Positions 53,880 through 63,294 of a stretch of 64,000 bases of DNA are shown one piece after another; the stretch's first letter is position 1; the number at the start of each line of letters is the position of its first letter. Position numbers and translations under genes: made by a program. This DNA comes from Antedon mediterranea (lineage: Eukaryota > Echinodermata > Crinoidea > Comatulida > Antedonidae). The notes beneath the pieces are model-generated. The model was not told the origin of the DNA, made no database searches, and worked only from the letters and a program-made list of their open reading frames with translations. The DNA is taken from the NCBI RefSeq assembly GCF_964355755.1, contig NC_092678.1, forward strand, positions 4,686,922 through 4,750,921, written 5' to 3'.

Positions 53880-54530
53880 GATGCCCCGGCACCACATTGG
53901 TTATGCAGGAGACATCGGCTTCGGTTCAGCACCCAAGATGTTCAACGCCTGTTTCCATCTCGGCCAGTTGCAGACAGATCTGCAACTATCTTGATGTGGG
54001 ACCTGTGGATGTGGTTGGTGGGATTGCCCTGTTTGGCGATCCGACTACGTACCCCACCGAACAGGAGATCTGCGAGTTGAGAGGCATGGTTGTGAGGTGG
54101 GCTTGGGAGTGGCTCCTGGCTATTCGCCGACAACGGACCAATTCGATAGGCTTCTGGCCTTAGTCCGATCTCGAGAGGTTCGAGTAATTGGGAATGTGGG
54201 ATTGGATCATTCGGCCCCACCCACGGACTGGCCAAGGCAGGATAAACTTCTGAAGAGGGTGTTGGGTCGTTGTTTAGACGGCGGCCACCATCGCCTGCTT
54301 ACCTTGAAAATCACTGGAATACAAGGCGACACCACTGGGGAGGAGTGCCATTATCGCGCTTTCGACATTTTACGTGTGTAGGTGTCGAGGGAATAGCTCC
54401 TGGTAGACAACGTTTCTACGGAAGGTGTAGCAACCGCCTACCTCCGACACTTCCCCAGATTGTACTTCAGTGTAACAATCAGAGTGAAGAATTTCACCGC
54501 CGACAACTCATCAAGAGAGCCAATTGATTG
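53880..54530 (+). pseudogene. TatD-like hydrolase frame downstream of Gypsy 2
   Basis: In three shifting plus-strand frames the order of a TatD-family metal-dependent hydrolase can be followed: MFNACFHLGQLQ (53938; family HxHxD, here CFHLG), VVGGIALFGDPTTYPTEQEI (~54015-54075), VAPGYSPTTDQFDRLLALVR (~54110-54170), VRVIGNVGLDHSAPPTDW (~54180-54230; family GE.GLD, Glu replaced by Asn), RQDKLLKRVL, LTLKITGIQGDTTGEE (~54300-54345; family LHxRG, His lost) and FDILRV. Family enzymes are barrel nucleases or amidohydrolases. Three metal ligands are gone, so it is inactive. It follows the integrase in the same orientation, within ~150 bp of its end. No LTR could be fixed beyond it. Confidence 0.6.
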
Positions 54531-55300
54531 TCAGTATACACTGCTTAGGATCACCCTCTATAAATAGGGTAAAATAAAAATTCATTTGTGATGCAGCCAA
54601 TAAACAATGCTAATTGTGATAATTAAGATTACTATAATACGATTATCTATATCATAATATAACCCAAAGTGAACGTCGCTCATAGAGGGCATTCAGAGCC
54701 ACCTCGTGGGTGTTGAGGATGGAGAGACTGTTATGTTGAAACAACCCAATACAGTGTTATATTTATATCTGGATTTCAAGACTATGTGTGATTGATTACT
54801 ACCAATATATGATCATAAGTTTACACTACCAAAATGTGTTCTTCTATCTCCTCCTAAACCGCAAGCCTGATACTACCGCCGTATGAGCTAAGGTACCTTT
54901 TAGTTCCCCTTTATCCATTAGTCTATATTAGAACTGCGAATATGTAAGAAAAATGTGTTTTTTATACAAATTTCTTTGCAACTGCCAAAATCTTCGGCCG
55001 TTTCCACACTAGCAAATCAATTGAGCATGCAATATACAGCAACAATTAAGAGCACCACGGACAGCAGGTCATCGCCGATCAAGCATGCAATTGGCGACCA
55101 TGCACCATAAATCCTGAACCGGATGGAGGTATAGTAATCTCCTGCTTCGATTATTTATTAACAAATATATAAGAAAATATAATACCTCAATCAAATTACA
55201 ATATTTATAAGTTTGAACAAACAAACCTTTTGTCTTCTAAGAATACAGTAAACCTATTCACTTTATGAGCTTTCTTTACTAGGCCTGGGTAGGAGGCGCT
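54531..55300. other. Spacer; possible unrecognised Gypsy 2 3' end
   Basis: Moderate-GC sequence around 54660-54730 then AT-rich. No repeat of it occurs on the left of Gypsy 2, so no LTR pair can be called. Confidence 0.35.
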
Positions 55301-55303
55301 TGA

Positions 55304-55622
55304 GTCCGGGATGCGATTTTATTTTTTGTAAATAAGTTGGGGATCACTTATGTGAAAGATAGTCAAACTACTTCCTAAATATAACTAAACCTAACCCTCT
55401 AAATAATCTCTATCTCACTATAAAGTAAAAAGAAGTTGCTCATGGAATTCGAACACCATACATTGACCAAGTTCATAGCCTAAAATGCACTCGACTACAC
55501 AGACGGCTCGACAGAAAGCAGTTGAATTTATAGCGAATTGTAGCTCAATTCTTACATCACACCTTTATGGATAATGATGTTTATTTTGTGACGTTCCAAC
55601 TCATATACGAAAAGAAATATCG
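55304..55622 (-). repeat. tRNA-derived SINE, copy 2
   Basis: Same ordered blocks as 22225-22550 ('cttatgtgaaagatagt', 'ataactaaacctaaccctct', 'gtaaaaagaa.ttgctcat', 'ttattttgtgacgt', 'cgaaaagaaatat'). The tRNA-like middle is more eroded (B-box-like 'ggtgttcgaattcc' on the minus strand). Confidence 0.75.
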
Positions 55623-55985
55623 CATCTGGGATTACCGAGCCACAAATGGTGCTCACCATGGTTCAATTTAGATCGAACCCTGGTTACCAACAAGGGCGTA
55701 TTCCGGTTCGGGTTCAGTTTCTACTGATCAGCGCTTAGAGAGGTTTTAAAACATAAACACTTTTAAATCCATGATATTATAATATAAATACTCTGCGTAT
55801 TTGTTAGACTCTCACAATGACATGCCATATACACTTATTATCCATTTCTAGAACATGTATTCACTTAATTTATCATGGTGCCTGTCCATTTATCATGGTG
55901 CTGTCCATTTATCATGGTGCGATCCATGTACTGTAAGTGCTACAAAGTCTAAACTACAACTGTTACTAGTAATAAACATAACATT
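55623..55985. repeat. Spacer with 19-20-bp tandem triplet
   Basis: 'tttatcatggtgc.tgtcca' three times at ~55868-55926, and a short inverted repeat 'accatggttc/gaaccctggt' near 55660. Otherwise nothing. Confidence 0.7.
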
Positions 55986-55991
55986 CATTAC

Positions 55992-56175
55992 CTGCAAAAG
56001 CATCGAAATCTAAATCTCGTACCTCCTCAGATCAGGAATCTCATTCAAAGCATCGGCAGGATTAGCACCCACAGCTGACTCATGCTCTAAAGCATCTACT
56101 GCCATCTTACGTGCCCAATCATATTTCTCCAGGTGTACACGTGTACTGTCGAGTACCTCCACATACGCCTCAGTA
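55992..56175 (-). pseudogene. Duplicated exon of unknown protein, copy 2
   Basis: Minus-strand exon with acceptor 'ttattattatttacag' (56176-56191) and donor GCAG/GTAATG (55992/55991). It reads [20 protein letters not shown], then [20 protein letters not shown] and DALNEIP, with one stop near the end. Paired with 50728-50932. Splice signals at both ends argue for a genuine ancestral exon. Family not recognised. Confidence 0.5.
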
Positions 56176-56334
56176 CTGTAAATAATAATAAAAGGGTTTC
56201 ATTATTTGATACATTTTTTTGGCATCATTGTATGAATACTTCATTTCATTTATTTTATTCGCACAAACAGCCACAACAGGGGGCCACATCACAGGTGATC
56301 CCATAACAAGTGATGACCACATCAAAGTAGTTAT

Positions 56335-56452
56335 CTCCATTTCCTAGGCAGAGGTTTAGATAGTGCATCAAAATTCGGGCATGACAACCATGCCAACTCG
56401 AGTCACCCCCTTGTGAAAATAAATAGTACCATAATAATAATAATAATAATAT
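56335..56452 (+). repeat. LINE 3' end with (ATA)n tail, plus orientation
   Basis: 'ttcctaggcagaggtttaga', 'gacaaccatgccaactcgag' and 'cccttgtgaaaataaata' followed by (ATA)n. The same 3' end, in inverse orientation, closes the minus-strand LINE at ~56885-56945. Confidence 0.75.
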
Positions 56453-56454
56453 CC

Positions 56455-56690
56455 TGGATTTATATAGGGCCTAATGTTGTGAAACCTCTAATCGCTAAAG
56501 ATTATTACCCCAGTCATTTTTTGAATCAAACACCTATGGAAACATACTCCCATAATGCAGCTAGTAATCAGCGCAACCTTTATAAGGTCGTGAGGTAATT
56601 TCCCGATTGATCGTAATCAAAACGGTACTGGGTTTGGTCTACTCGCGTTCCTGCTCCCAACCAGTACATCCATTCATAGAAGCCTTTGAA
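56455..56690 (+). repeat. Dispersed module shared with 7725 and 27934
   Basis: It starts 'tggatttatatagggcctaa' with 'gattattaccccagtca', an arrangement resembling 7725-7800, and ends with 'gtgaggtaatttcccgattg' through 'cagtacatccattcatagaa', which matches 27934-28020. Probably a short interspersed element of this genome. Confidence 0.7.
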
Positions 56691-56889
56691 AAAAAAGTTA
56701 TAAGCAATGACATCTTCATTTTCCCACAATCATCATGTTGATATCACGGAACTATTTGGTGTGGTGGCAGTATTTACAGCTGATCTTGGTTTGATTGTTT
56801 GGATTTATTTCTTATATTATTTCATTTTATTTTTTTATTTTTATTATTATTTTTCTTTTATGCTTTTTATTTATTTTTACAAGGGTCAG

Positions 56890-57895
56890 GCAGATTCGAG
56901 TTGGCGTGGTTGTCATCTAAACCTCTGCCTAGGAAATGGAATATTTATAGTATGATTTTGTTGTGATGGTCTTCACAATCCTCATTCCACTCTCTCACAT
57001 TGCATGGTAAGAAGGGCCAAATCTGGTAATTAGTTCTGTGGGAATTGGATGAGAACTGGTTGGGATGTGAAGCCCTTTTTATTTTTAGAGCCAGTCGCTT
57101 CAAGGGGTCAAAAACAGAGTTGATAAAAAGCTGCTGGTTGCTGTACTTAGAGAAGAAACAATGTCTAGCTTCCTTTCTCCTGCTCTGTAGTGAGTTCCAT
57201 TTCAGTTCCTCCATCATGTTATTAACCCTTGAGGTTCTGCAAAACCTCCTAGTGACCCCATCTAGCTGCAATTCGTTGGATCTTCTCAAGACAAGTTATG
57301 TTGATTTGTGTGTGGGGATCCCATACAGTTAAAGCGTACTCCATTCTAGGTCATACTAGAGCTTTGTAGACTGCTTTCACCTTCTTAGAGCCATTTAAGA
57401 TTCCTTTTTAAGAATCCCAGAGCCTGGTTTCCAGCTTGGCAGACATTTGTGATGTGCTGGTTCCACACGCAATTTAGATCATTAGATATGGTGACACCGA
57501 GGTACTTGATGTTATCCACCTGCTTGATAACATGTCCATGCAAAGAATACAATATGGATGTAGGACCTTTCTTTCTAGATATGATCACGGCACTTATCTG
57601 GATGGAATTCCATCTCCCACATCTTCCTATTCAGCCAATTTGTAAATATCAGCTTGGAGACGGTTGTATCTCATCTCTTCTTGATGTGCTTTCTCAATGT
57701 ATAAGTGTATCATCGCCAAATAATCTGGTAGTGAACTTTAGGCAGGTCATTGATAAGAAGAGCCGATCATTGTGCTACACCAGATAATACAGGAATGTAT
57801 GAGTACTTTGTCCCGTTCATTACAACAGCTTGTGTCCTCTCTGAGAAATTTTTCAATACATCTTGAAGTCTTACCACAGACACCATTTCTTCTAA
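56890..57895 (-). pseudogene. LINE (jockey/CR1/L2-like) 3' half, split by Gypsy 3
   Basis: On the minus strand from 57895 down: INKLRRNGVCGKTSRCIEKF (joins 62550 side), SGV and LFADDT-like degenerate RT, then MIISRKKGPTSILYSLHGH, IKYLGVTISNDLNCVWNQHI, QALGFLKRNL (57385-57588), and after a gap MMEELKWNSLQSRRKEARHC and RTNYQIWPFLPCNVREWN (56990-57250). The end is a 3' UTR with AATAAA (~56885-56945). Frames are broken repeatedly. Confidence 0.85.
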
Positions 57896-57900
57896 GCTTG
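57896..57900 (+). other. Target-site duplication GCTTG (left)
   Basis: GCTTG precedes the 5' LTR and recurs at 62546-62550 directly after the 3' LTR. Confidence 0.92.
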
Positions 57901-57994
57901 TGTAATGTAGTTGCCGCCCTCTAGGTAAGAGTAAGCGTGTGCAACATGGACGATGTGAATAAAGTATAATATAGAAGAGTGATAAAACATTACA
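57901..57994 (+). repeat. 5' LTR (94 bp)
   Basis: It begins TGTAATGTAGTTGCCGCC and ends AAAACATTACA. It contains GTGAATAAAGTATAATATAG, which could supply both TATA-like and AATAAA signals. Extremely short for a Gypsy LTR. Confidence 0.95.
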
Positions 57995-57996
57995 AT

Positions 57997-58010
57997 TTGG
58001 CGACGAGGAT
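57997..58010 (+). other. Primer-binding-site-like sequence
   Basis: TTGGCGACGAGGAT lies 2 nt after the 5' LTR, with TGG at its start as expected for pairing to a tRNA CCA end. The specific tRNA is not assigned. Confidence 0.65.
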
Positions 58011-58101
58011 AAACGTGAATAAATGAGGATAGATAAATTAGATAAATGAGAATCGTAACTATACCGTCTTATATAAGTTAAATATCGTTTGAATAACCAC
58101 C

Positions 58102-61100
58102 ATGGCTATGGCGAATAGTAATATGCCTAGCCTGCCTGCATTTGATGTGCACGCCGATCTCGCCAGCAGAGCGACGAGGTGGACCAAGTGGCTGAAGCGT
58201 TTTGAGCGAGCCATGGTAGGCTTCGGAATTACAAATGATGCCCGAAAGAGAGCACTGTTGTTATTCTATGGAGGGTTAGAGTTACAAGATGAATTTGACA
58301 CCCTGCCAGATCAAGATACTGGTGGTGATGGTGGTACGTACACACAGGCCAAAGAAGCCTTGACAACACATTTAACCCCAAAAGGTAACATTGATTATGA
58401 AACGATAATTTTTCGTAGAATGAATCAGGAGCCTAGTGAGAAAATTGACCAGTACTGTAGTAGACTGCGTCTACAGGCTGTTAAGTGTAATTTCAATGAC
58501 ATTACCAGAGAAATTAAAACACAGATAATTTCAGGATGCAAAGACAGCCGATTTAGAAGGCGTATCCTAGAAAAGGAAAGAACATTGACACAAATTCTTG
58601 ATTTAGCACGGTCTGTTGAGTTGTCAGAAAAAAGGGCAACAGAGGTTGAAGGAAATTCATCCCAATCAGCTGTAAATGCGACAACAGAATCTGTGAATGC
58701 GATGAAGTTTACAAATCGTAGCCGTTCAAAGAAATATAATGGTACAAAGAATCAAAGTCAGTATAATAAATCCACTTACAAACAAAAGTCAAAACCAGCA
58801 GGAAAATCATCAACATGTAGAAAATGCGGTTTGGCATACCCACATGAGGCTGAGTGTCCAGCAAAAGGTAAAATTTGTAATTCATGTGGTAAACAAGATC
58901 ATTATGCACGAGTTTGTTTCACGAAAGGCAAACAACAAGTTAGCAGAGTGGAAGAACAGGTGTGCAGTAGTGGTGCAACAGGAGATACAGATTATGCTTT
59001 TGTTCTCCCAGGACCATCAAATAAGTTACCAACATGTGATATGATAGTCCACTGTAATAACAAGGTACAGATGCGAGCACTTGTAGACACAGGAGCGTCA
59101 GTGAACGTGATGGATAGTGTTTCATTTGATAAGATAGTACCCAAGCCAACAATTGACAAACACAAAACAGAAATCTTTGCATATGGAAAAGCAAATCCAC
59201 TGAAAGTAGTAGGAATTGTTAAACTCAAAATATCCATTGAATCCACACAGAAGTGTATAGAGACTGAGTTTTATATAGTACATGGTAATACAGGAAATTT
59301 GTTATCATGGAAAACATCTCAAGAACTAGAGCTTGTCAAACTAGCGTGTGGAATTGGTAAGAGTGAAGATAGTGTTCCTCAATGTATCAATGACTACTCA
59401 GAACTTTTTAGAGGTATTGGTAAAATCAAAGATGTAGAGATCAAGTTACACATCGACACAACAGTACCAACAAAGGAACAAAAACACAGGAGAATACCAT
59501 TTCATGTTCGTGCTGATGTTGATCGAGAGCTGAAGCGATTATTAGAACTTGACATCATAGAGAAAATTGAAGGACCAACACCGTGGGTCAGTCCAATCGT
59601 TGTAGTACCGAAGAAAAATGGAGTTCGTTTATGCGTTGATATGCGTGAAGCGAACCAAGCTATCAAGAGAGAAAAACACCCAATACCAACGTTAGATGAA
59701 ATTGTATCTGATTTGAATGGTGCATCAGTGTTTAGCACATTAGATTTGTCATCGGGATATCATCAATTTTCACTCCATCCTGAAAGCAGATATATTACAA
59801 CGTTTAGCACACACGTCGGTTTGTTTCGTTACAAACGGTTGATGTTTGGCGTGAATTCTGCCCCTGAATTATTTGCAGCTGCAGTAAGAAATTTATTGAG
59901 CGGGTTAAATGGATGCAGAAACATATCTGATGACATAATTATTTTTGGAAGGACAAAACAAGAACATGACATAAACCTTAAAGCAGTTCTTGAAAGATTG
60001 AAGCAATGTGGAGCAACTTTAAATAAAGAGAAATGTTGTTTTGCTCAACCAAAGGTTAAGTTTTACGGACATACATTCAGTAGTGACGGATTAGCTGCTG
60101 ATACACAGAAGATAGAAAGTCTCAAGAATGCTCCACGACCACAGTCGGCAAGTGAAGTAAAGTCCTTGTTAGGTATGGCTCAGTACTTGTCACGGTTCAT
60201 CTACAATTACGCTTCGATTACAACACCATTGCGAGAGCTTACTCATCAAAATAGCCAATGGAAATGGACAGGTGTTGAAGAACAATCATTTAAAGATCTA
60301 AAGAAAGCTTTAATTAGTTCTGATGTAATAACTTACTTTGACATTAACAAGAGAACAAATATTCTAGTAGATGCAAGCCCTGTAGGCCTGTCAGCTATTA
60401 TGTGCCAAGATGGTAAAGTGATAGGATATGGAAGCAGAGCATTATCCGATGTTGAAACGAGATACTCACAAACCGAGAGGGAAATGCTAGCTGTTGTATA
60501 CGGTGCTGAACATTTTCATTTGTACGTATATGGTGCAAAGTTCAAGATAACAACGGATCACAAGCCATTACTAGGAATCTTCAAAAGTCAAAAACAGATG
60601 TCCGCAAGGATTGAGAGATGGCGATTGCGACTAATGCCATATGATTGTGAAGTGATCTATAGACCAGGTATTGACAACCCTGCAGATTACTTGAGCAGAC
60701 ATCCTACTTCAACAGATACACAGACAGAAGTTAGTCAAGATGTTAATATGATAGGAAGTTATGTAAACTATGTTGTACAGAACAGTGTTCCAAAGGCAAT
60801 GACCAAACAAGAAATTGAAATAGAGAGTGATCGTGACGAAACATTCAAGAAATTGAGGAAAGCTGTTGAAAGTGGAAAGGATAAAGATTGGAAACATCCT
60901 TTGTTGGAACCATTTAAAAATGTGAAAGATGAAATAGCAGTAGTAGATAAAATCATATTACGAAGACATCAGATAGTTTTACCAGAGACATTGAGAGGAA
61001 AAGCTGTAGAATTGGCTCATGTAGGACACCAAGGGATCGTAAAGACTAAAGCATTGATACGTGAAAAAGTGTGGTTCCCTGGAATAGATAAAATGGTAGA

Positions 61101-61704
61101 ACGACAGGTTAGAAAATGCCTAGCATGTCAAGCGACTGTATCTACGAATGCAGAGAAACCAGAACCATTGAAGATGACAGAATTACCAACATTACCATGG
61201 ACTGAAGTGGCAGTTGATTTTAAAGGACCAATGCCAAATGGAAAATATTTGCTTGTTGTATATGATATGTATAGCAGATTTCCAGAAGTCGAGATAGTTC
61301 AGTCGACATCAGCGAAAGCAACTATTCCGAAATTAGATGCGATATTCGCAAGACATGGCATACCTAATATAGTATTGTCAGATAATGGACCTCCATTTAA
61401 CAGTCATGAGTTCGAGCAATTTGCAACATACCAAGGGTTTAAACATCGAAGAACGACTCCATTATGGCCGAGAGCAAATGGGGAAGTTGAAAGATTCAAT
61501 CGGACATTAACCAAAGTTCTTCAAACTGCAAGTGTTGAGGGAAGAAATCCGCATCAAGCGTTATATGAATTCCTCAGGCAGTATCGAGCAACCCCACATT
61601 CAACCACAAGGAAAAGTCCAGCTGAACTATTATATGGAAGAAAAATAAAAATATGTTTTCCATCACTGACTAAAGTAGACGAGAAGAATGGAAGAAGAAA
61701 ATGA
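58102..61704 (+). CDS. Gypsy 3 gag-pol polyprotein
   Basis: 1200 codons in one frame, from an ATG in good context (ccaccATGG). Gag is ~1-240. A zinc-finger pair follows: CRKCGLAYPHEAEC and the canonical CNSCGKQDHYARVC (~240-275). Protease: LVDTGASVN (~329) and VHGNTGNLL. RT: RLCVDMREANQA, STLDLSSGYHQF, MFGVNSAPELF and SDDIIIFG (~607; SDD in place of YVDD). RNase H: ILVDASPVGL (~756), ERE and TDHKPLL (~817), DYLSR. Integrase: HVGHQG...CLACQ (HHCC ~972-1009), then D ~1036 (AVDFKG), D ~1091 (LSDNGPP) and E ~1126 (GEVERFN). The frame ends 13 codons after LLYGRKI because of a one-base change near 61680. All catalytic residues are present. Confidence 0.95.
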   Translation: MAMANSNMPSLPAFDVHADLASRATRWTKWLKRFERAMVGFGITNDARKRALLLFYGGLELQDEFDTLPDQDTGGDGGTYTQAKEALTTHLTPKGNIDYETIIFRRMNQEPSEKIDQYCSRLRLQAVKCNFNDITREIKTQIISGCKDSRFRRRILEKERTLTQILDLARSVELSEKRATEVEGNSSQSAVNATTESVNAMKFTNRSRSKKYNGTKNQSQYNKSTYKQKSKPAGKSSTCRKCGLAYPHEAECPAKGKICNSCGKQDHYARVCFTKGKQQVSRVEEQVCSSGATGDTDYAFVLPGPSNKLPTCDMIVHCNNKVQMRALVDTGASVNVMDSVSFDKIVPKPTIDKHKTEIFAYGKANPLKVVGIVKLKISIESTQKCIETEFYIVHGNTGNLLSWKTSQELELVKLACGIGKSEDSVPQCINDYSELFRGIGKIKDVEIKLHIDTTVPTKEQKHRRIPFHVRADVDRELKRLLELDIIEKIEGPTPWVSPIVVVPKKNGVRLCVDMREANQAIKREKHPIPTLDEIVSDLNGASVFSTLDLSSGYHQFSLHPESRYITTFSTHVGLFRYKRLMFGVNSAPELFAAAVRNLLSGLNGCRNISDDIIIFGRTKQEHDINLKAVLERLKQCGATLNKEKCCFAQPKVKFYGHTFSSDGLAADTQKIESLKNAPRPQSASEVKSLLGMAQYLSRFIYNYASITTPLRELTHQNSQWKWTGVEEQSFKDLKKALISSDVITYFDINKRTNILVDASPVGLSAIMCQDGKVIGYGSRALSDVETRYSQTEREMLAVVYGAEHFHLYVYGAKFKITTDHKPLLGIFKSQKQMSARIERWRLRLMPYDCEVIYRPGIDNPADYLSRHPTSTDTQTEVSQDVNMIGSYVNYVVQNSVPKAMTKQEIEIESDRDETFKKLRKAVESGKDKDWKHPLLEPFKNVKDEIAVVDKIILRRHQIVLPETLRGKAVELAHVGHQGIVKTKALIREKVWFPGIDKMVERQVRKCLACQATVSTNAEKPEPLKMTELPTLPWTEVAVDFKGPMPNGKYLLVVYDMYSRFPEVEIVQSTSAKATIPKLDAIFARHGIPNIVLSDNGPPFNSHEFEQFATYQGFKHRRTTPLWPRANGEVERFNRTLTKVLQTASVEGRNPHQALYEFLRQYRATPHSTTRKSPAELLYGRKIKICFPSLTKVDEKNGRRK

Positions 61705-62054
61705 AAGATAGCGGAGATATGTATTTGCATACAAAAGAAAGCGATTTGAAAGTTGGAGACAAAGTGCTTGTAAAGCAACAAAAGAAGAATATGTTAACAA
61801 CCCCGTTTGACCCAGATCCGTATATTGTAAGTTGGAGAAAAGGAAATGCTATAATTGCAGATAGGAATGGTATAAAAATTAGAAGGAACATTTCTCATTT
61901 CAAGAAAATAAACATTTTTAATGATTATGAGTCAGACGTCGATGATGATGTAGTAGAAAGACCCCAAGATGTAAATGATCAACAAGAACCAAGACGACCG
62001 CAAAGGAATCGACGAATGCCCGCAAGATATAATGATTTTGTGTTGGACCAATAA
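61701..62054 (+). CDS. Gypsy 3 integrase C-terminus (next frame)
   Basis: Continues the integrase: DLKVGDKVLVKQQKKNMLTT, FDPDPYIVSWRKGNAIIADR and RRNISHFKKI are the usual Gypsy C-terminal module that follows the core. It ends with a basic/proline tail (RRPQRNRRMPARYNDFVLDQ). It is displaced by one base from the polyprotein; with so young an insertion this could be a fresh mutation, a sequencing error or, less likely, programmed frameshifting. Confidence 0.85.
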   Translation: MKDSGDMYLHTKESDLKVGDKVLVKQQKKNMLTTPFDPDPYIVSWRKGNAIIADRNGIKIRRNISHFKKINIFNDYESDVDDDVVERPQDVNDQQEPRRPQRNRRMPARYNDFVLDQ

Positions 62055-62451
62055 GTTTGAAAATAATAGAAACAAAGGATATGAACATTGTTGAGTTGAT
62101 TCACATTTTGATGAACATTTAAATTTGATTTTGAGCAAAGTTATTGATTTCGAATTATTGGATAAGAACATTGATTATATTTGTGACAAGAGACATTGAT
62201 AAACAGTAAAAGACAATTTGAACATTTCTGAGAATTTAATTAGTAAACAATAATATATCTTGATAATTGACACTATGCAATTGATGGAGAATTACTTATA
62301 AAAAAAATATGCACTAATATGAAGCATAACAATCAGAGTATTAATAATTAAAATAAGCTAGTCAATATGATAAAGGTTAATAGTTAAAATGTTAGTTAAT
62401 ATTCAGTGTTGTATTTGATAGTTGTAGAACTTATCTAAAGTAAGGAGGGAA
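62055..62451 (+). other. Gypsy 3 3' untranslated region
   Basis: ~400 bp AT-rich, ending with the purine tract 'aaagtaaggaggga' just before the 3' LTR (plus-strand primer). Confidence 0.75.
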
Positions 62452-62545
62452 TGTAATGTAGTTGCCGCCCTCTAGGTAAGAGTAAGCGTGTGCAACATGG
62501 ACGATGTGAATAAAGTATAATATAGAAGAGTGATAAAACATTACA
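62452..62545 (+). repeat. 3' LTR (94 bp)
   Basis: Identical over all 94 positions to 57901-57994; followed by the GCTTG duplication. Confidence 0.95.
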
Positions 62546-62550
62546 GCTTG

Positions 62551-63130
62551 TTTATCAGGAGTGGGTGGCACACTTTATCAAAAGCTTTTGAAAAGTCAAA
62601 TACAAGAACATCCTGACGTTTACCTTTCTCTGCAATTTCAGTGAGCTCGTCAAGTTAAGTCTCGGTAGATCTGTCACCGCGATATCCAAGTTGCTCATCT
62701 TTTAGGATGTTGTGCTGGTCACTATGAGACATCAGATTAGTAACGATGATGTGTTCCATAATTTTACAAGAGATACTGGTCAATGGTCTGTAGTTAGATG
62801 CTTTGTATCGCTCACCTTTTTTAAATACTGATGTTGATGTCAGGGCACTCTGACCAGCCCAACCTTTCATTATTAAGACACCGTTCAAGTTCATCCTCGT
62901 CAAAACTCTCAGGATCACTGAATACAGATTGGAATTGGTTATTAAGTATGTTGGCTGGCTTTTCAGGATCAGTCACTAGTCTACCATTATGTTTCAAGTT
63001 ATAAACACCAACATTTCTTTTGATTAGTTTCCGTAACTTCTTGTTTGGCACAATTTTTTCATCAGATGATCTTTTCTCAGTAACTGTCCAGTATTGACAT
63101 CTCGGTGAGCGTTGTATCTCCCTTTGTAAT
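62551..63130 (-). pseudogene. LINE (jockey/CR1/L2-like) 5' half of the RT region
   Basis: On the minus strand: PNKKLRKLIKRNVGVYNLKH, ANILNNQFQSVFSD, then FKKGERYKASNYRPLTSISC, KIMEHIIVTNLM, DEQLGYRGDRSTET (RT motifs 0-2) and VLVFDFSKAFDKVCHPLLIN (motif A), which continues across Gypsy 3 into 57895. Frameshifts near 62850 and 62660 show that it was already degenerate. Confidence 0.88.
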
Positions 63131-63294
63131 TGTCATATGGGTGGAAGGGTAGGAAGCAATTTACAATAAGCAAACACAACAACGTGGTTCGTTTCTAGTC
63201 GGCCATGTTACATCCGTGTACTTTTATTCGTGTATCATTATTAGACATAGAGGGCGGTGTATCGGTAATATATATTATCATGACATTAATGACT
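63131..63294. other. Spacer between two LINE fragments
   Basis: Nothing recognised. Confidence 0.3.

Larger units (their letters stand above)
57901..62545 (+). mobile_element. Gypsy element 3: young, nearly intact, 94-bp LTRs
   Basis: The two 94-bp LTRs (57901-57994 and 62452-62545, TGTAATG...ATTACA) are identical, and the 5-bp target duplication is perfect. This indicates a very recent insertion, here into the RT region of a minus-strand LINE. The leader is only ~107 bp. Gag and pol are fused in one 1200-codon frame, with a short frame-shifted C-terminus. The protease and pol motifs resemble the Mag/SURL side of Gypsy by eye; clade not proven. Confidence 0.95.

Noticed and set aside
54531-55300. 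3' LTR of Gypsy 2
   Set aside because: No matching copy on the left side of the element within the window, so an LTR cannot be claimed.
56707-56955. 82-codon frame with a Phe/Tyr-rich centre
   Set aside because: Its end is the antisense of a LINE 3' UTR and its centre is low-complexity T-rich DNA.
58709-59246. Antisense and +2 frames inside the Gypsy 3 gag-pol
   Set aside because: Shadows of the real 1200-codon frame.
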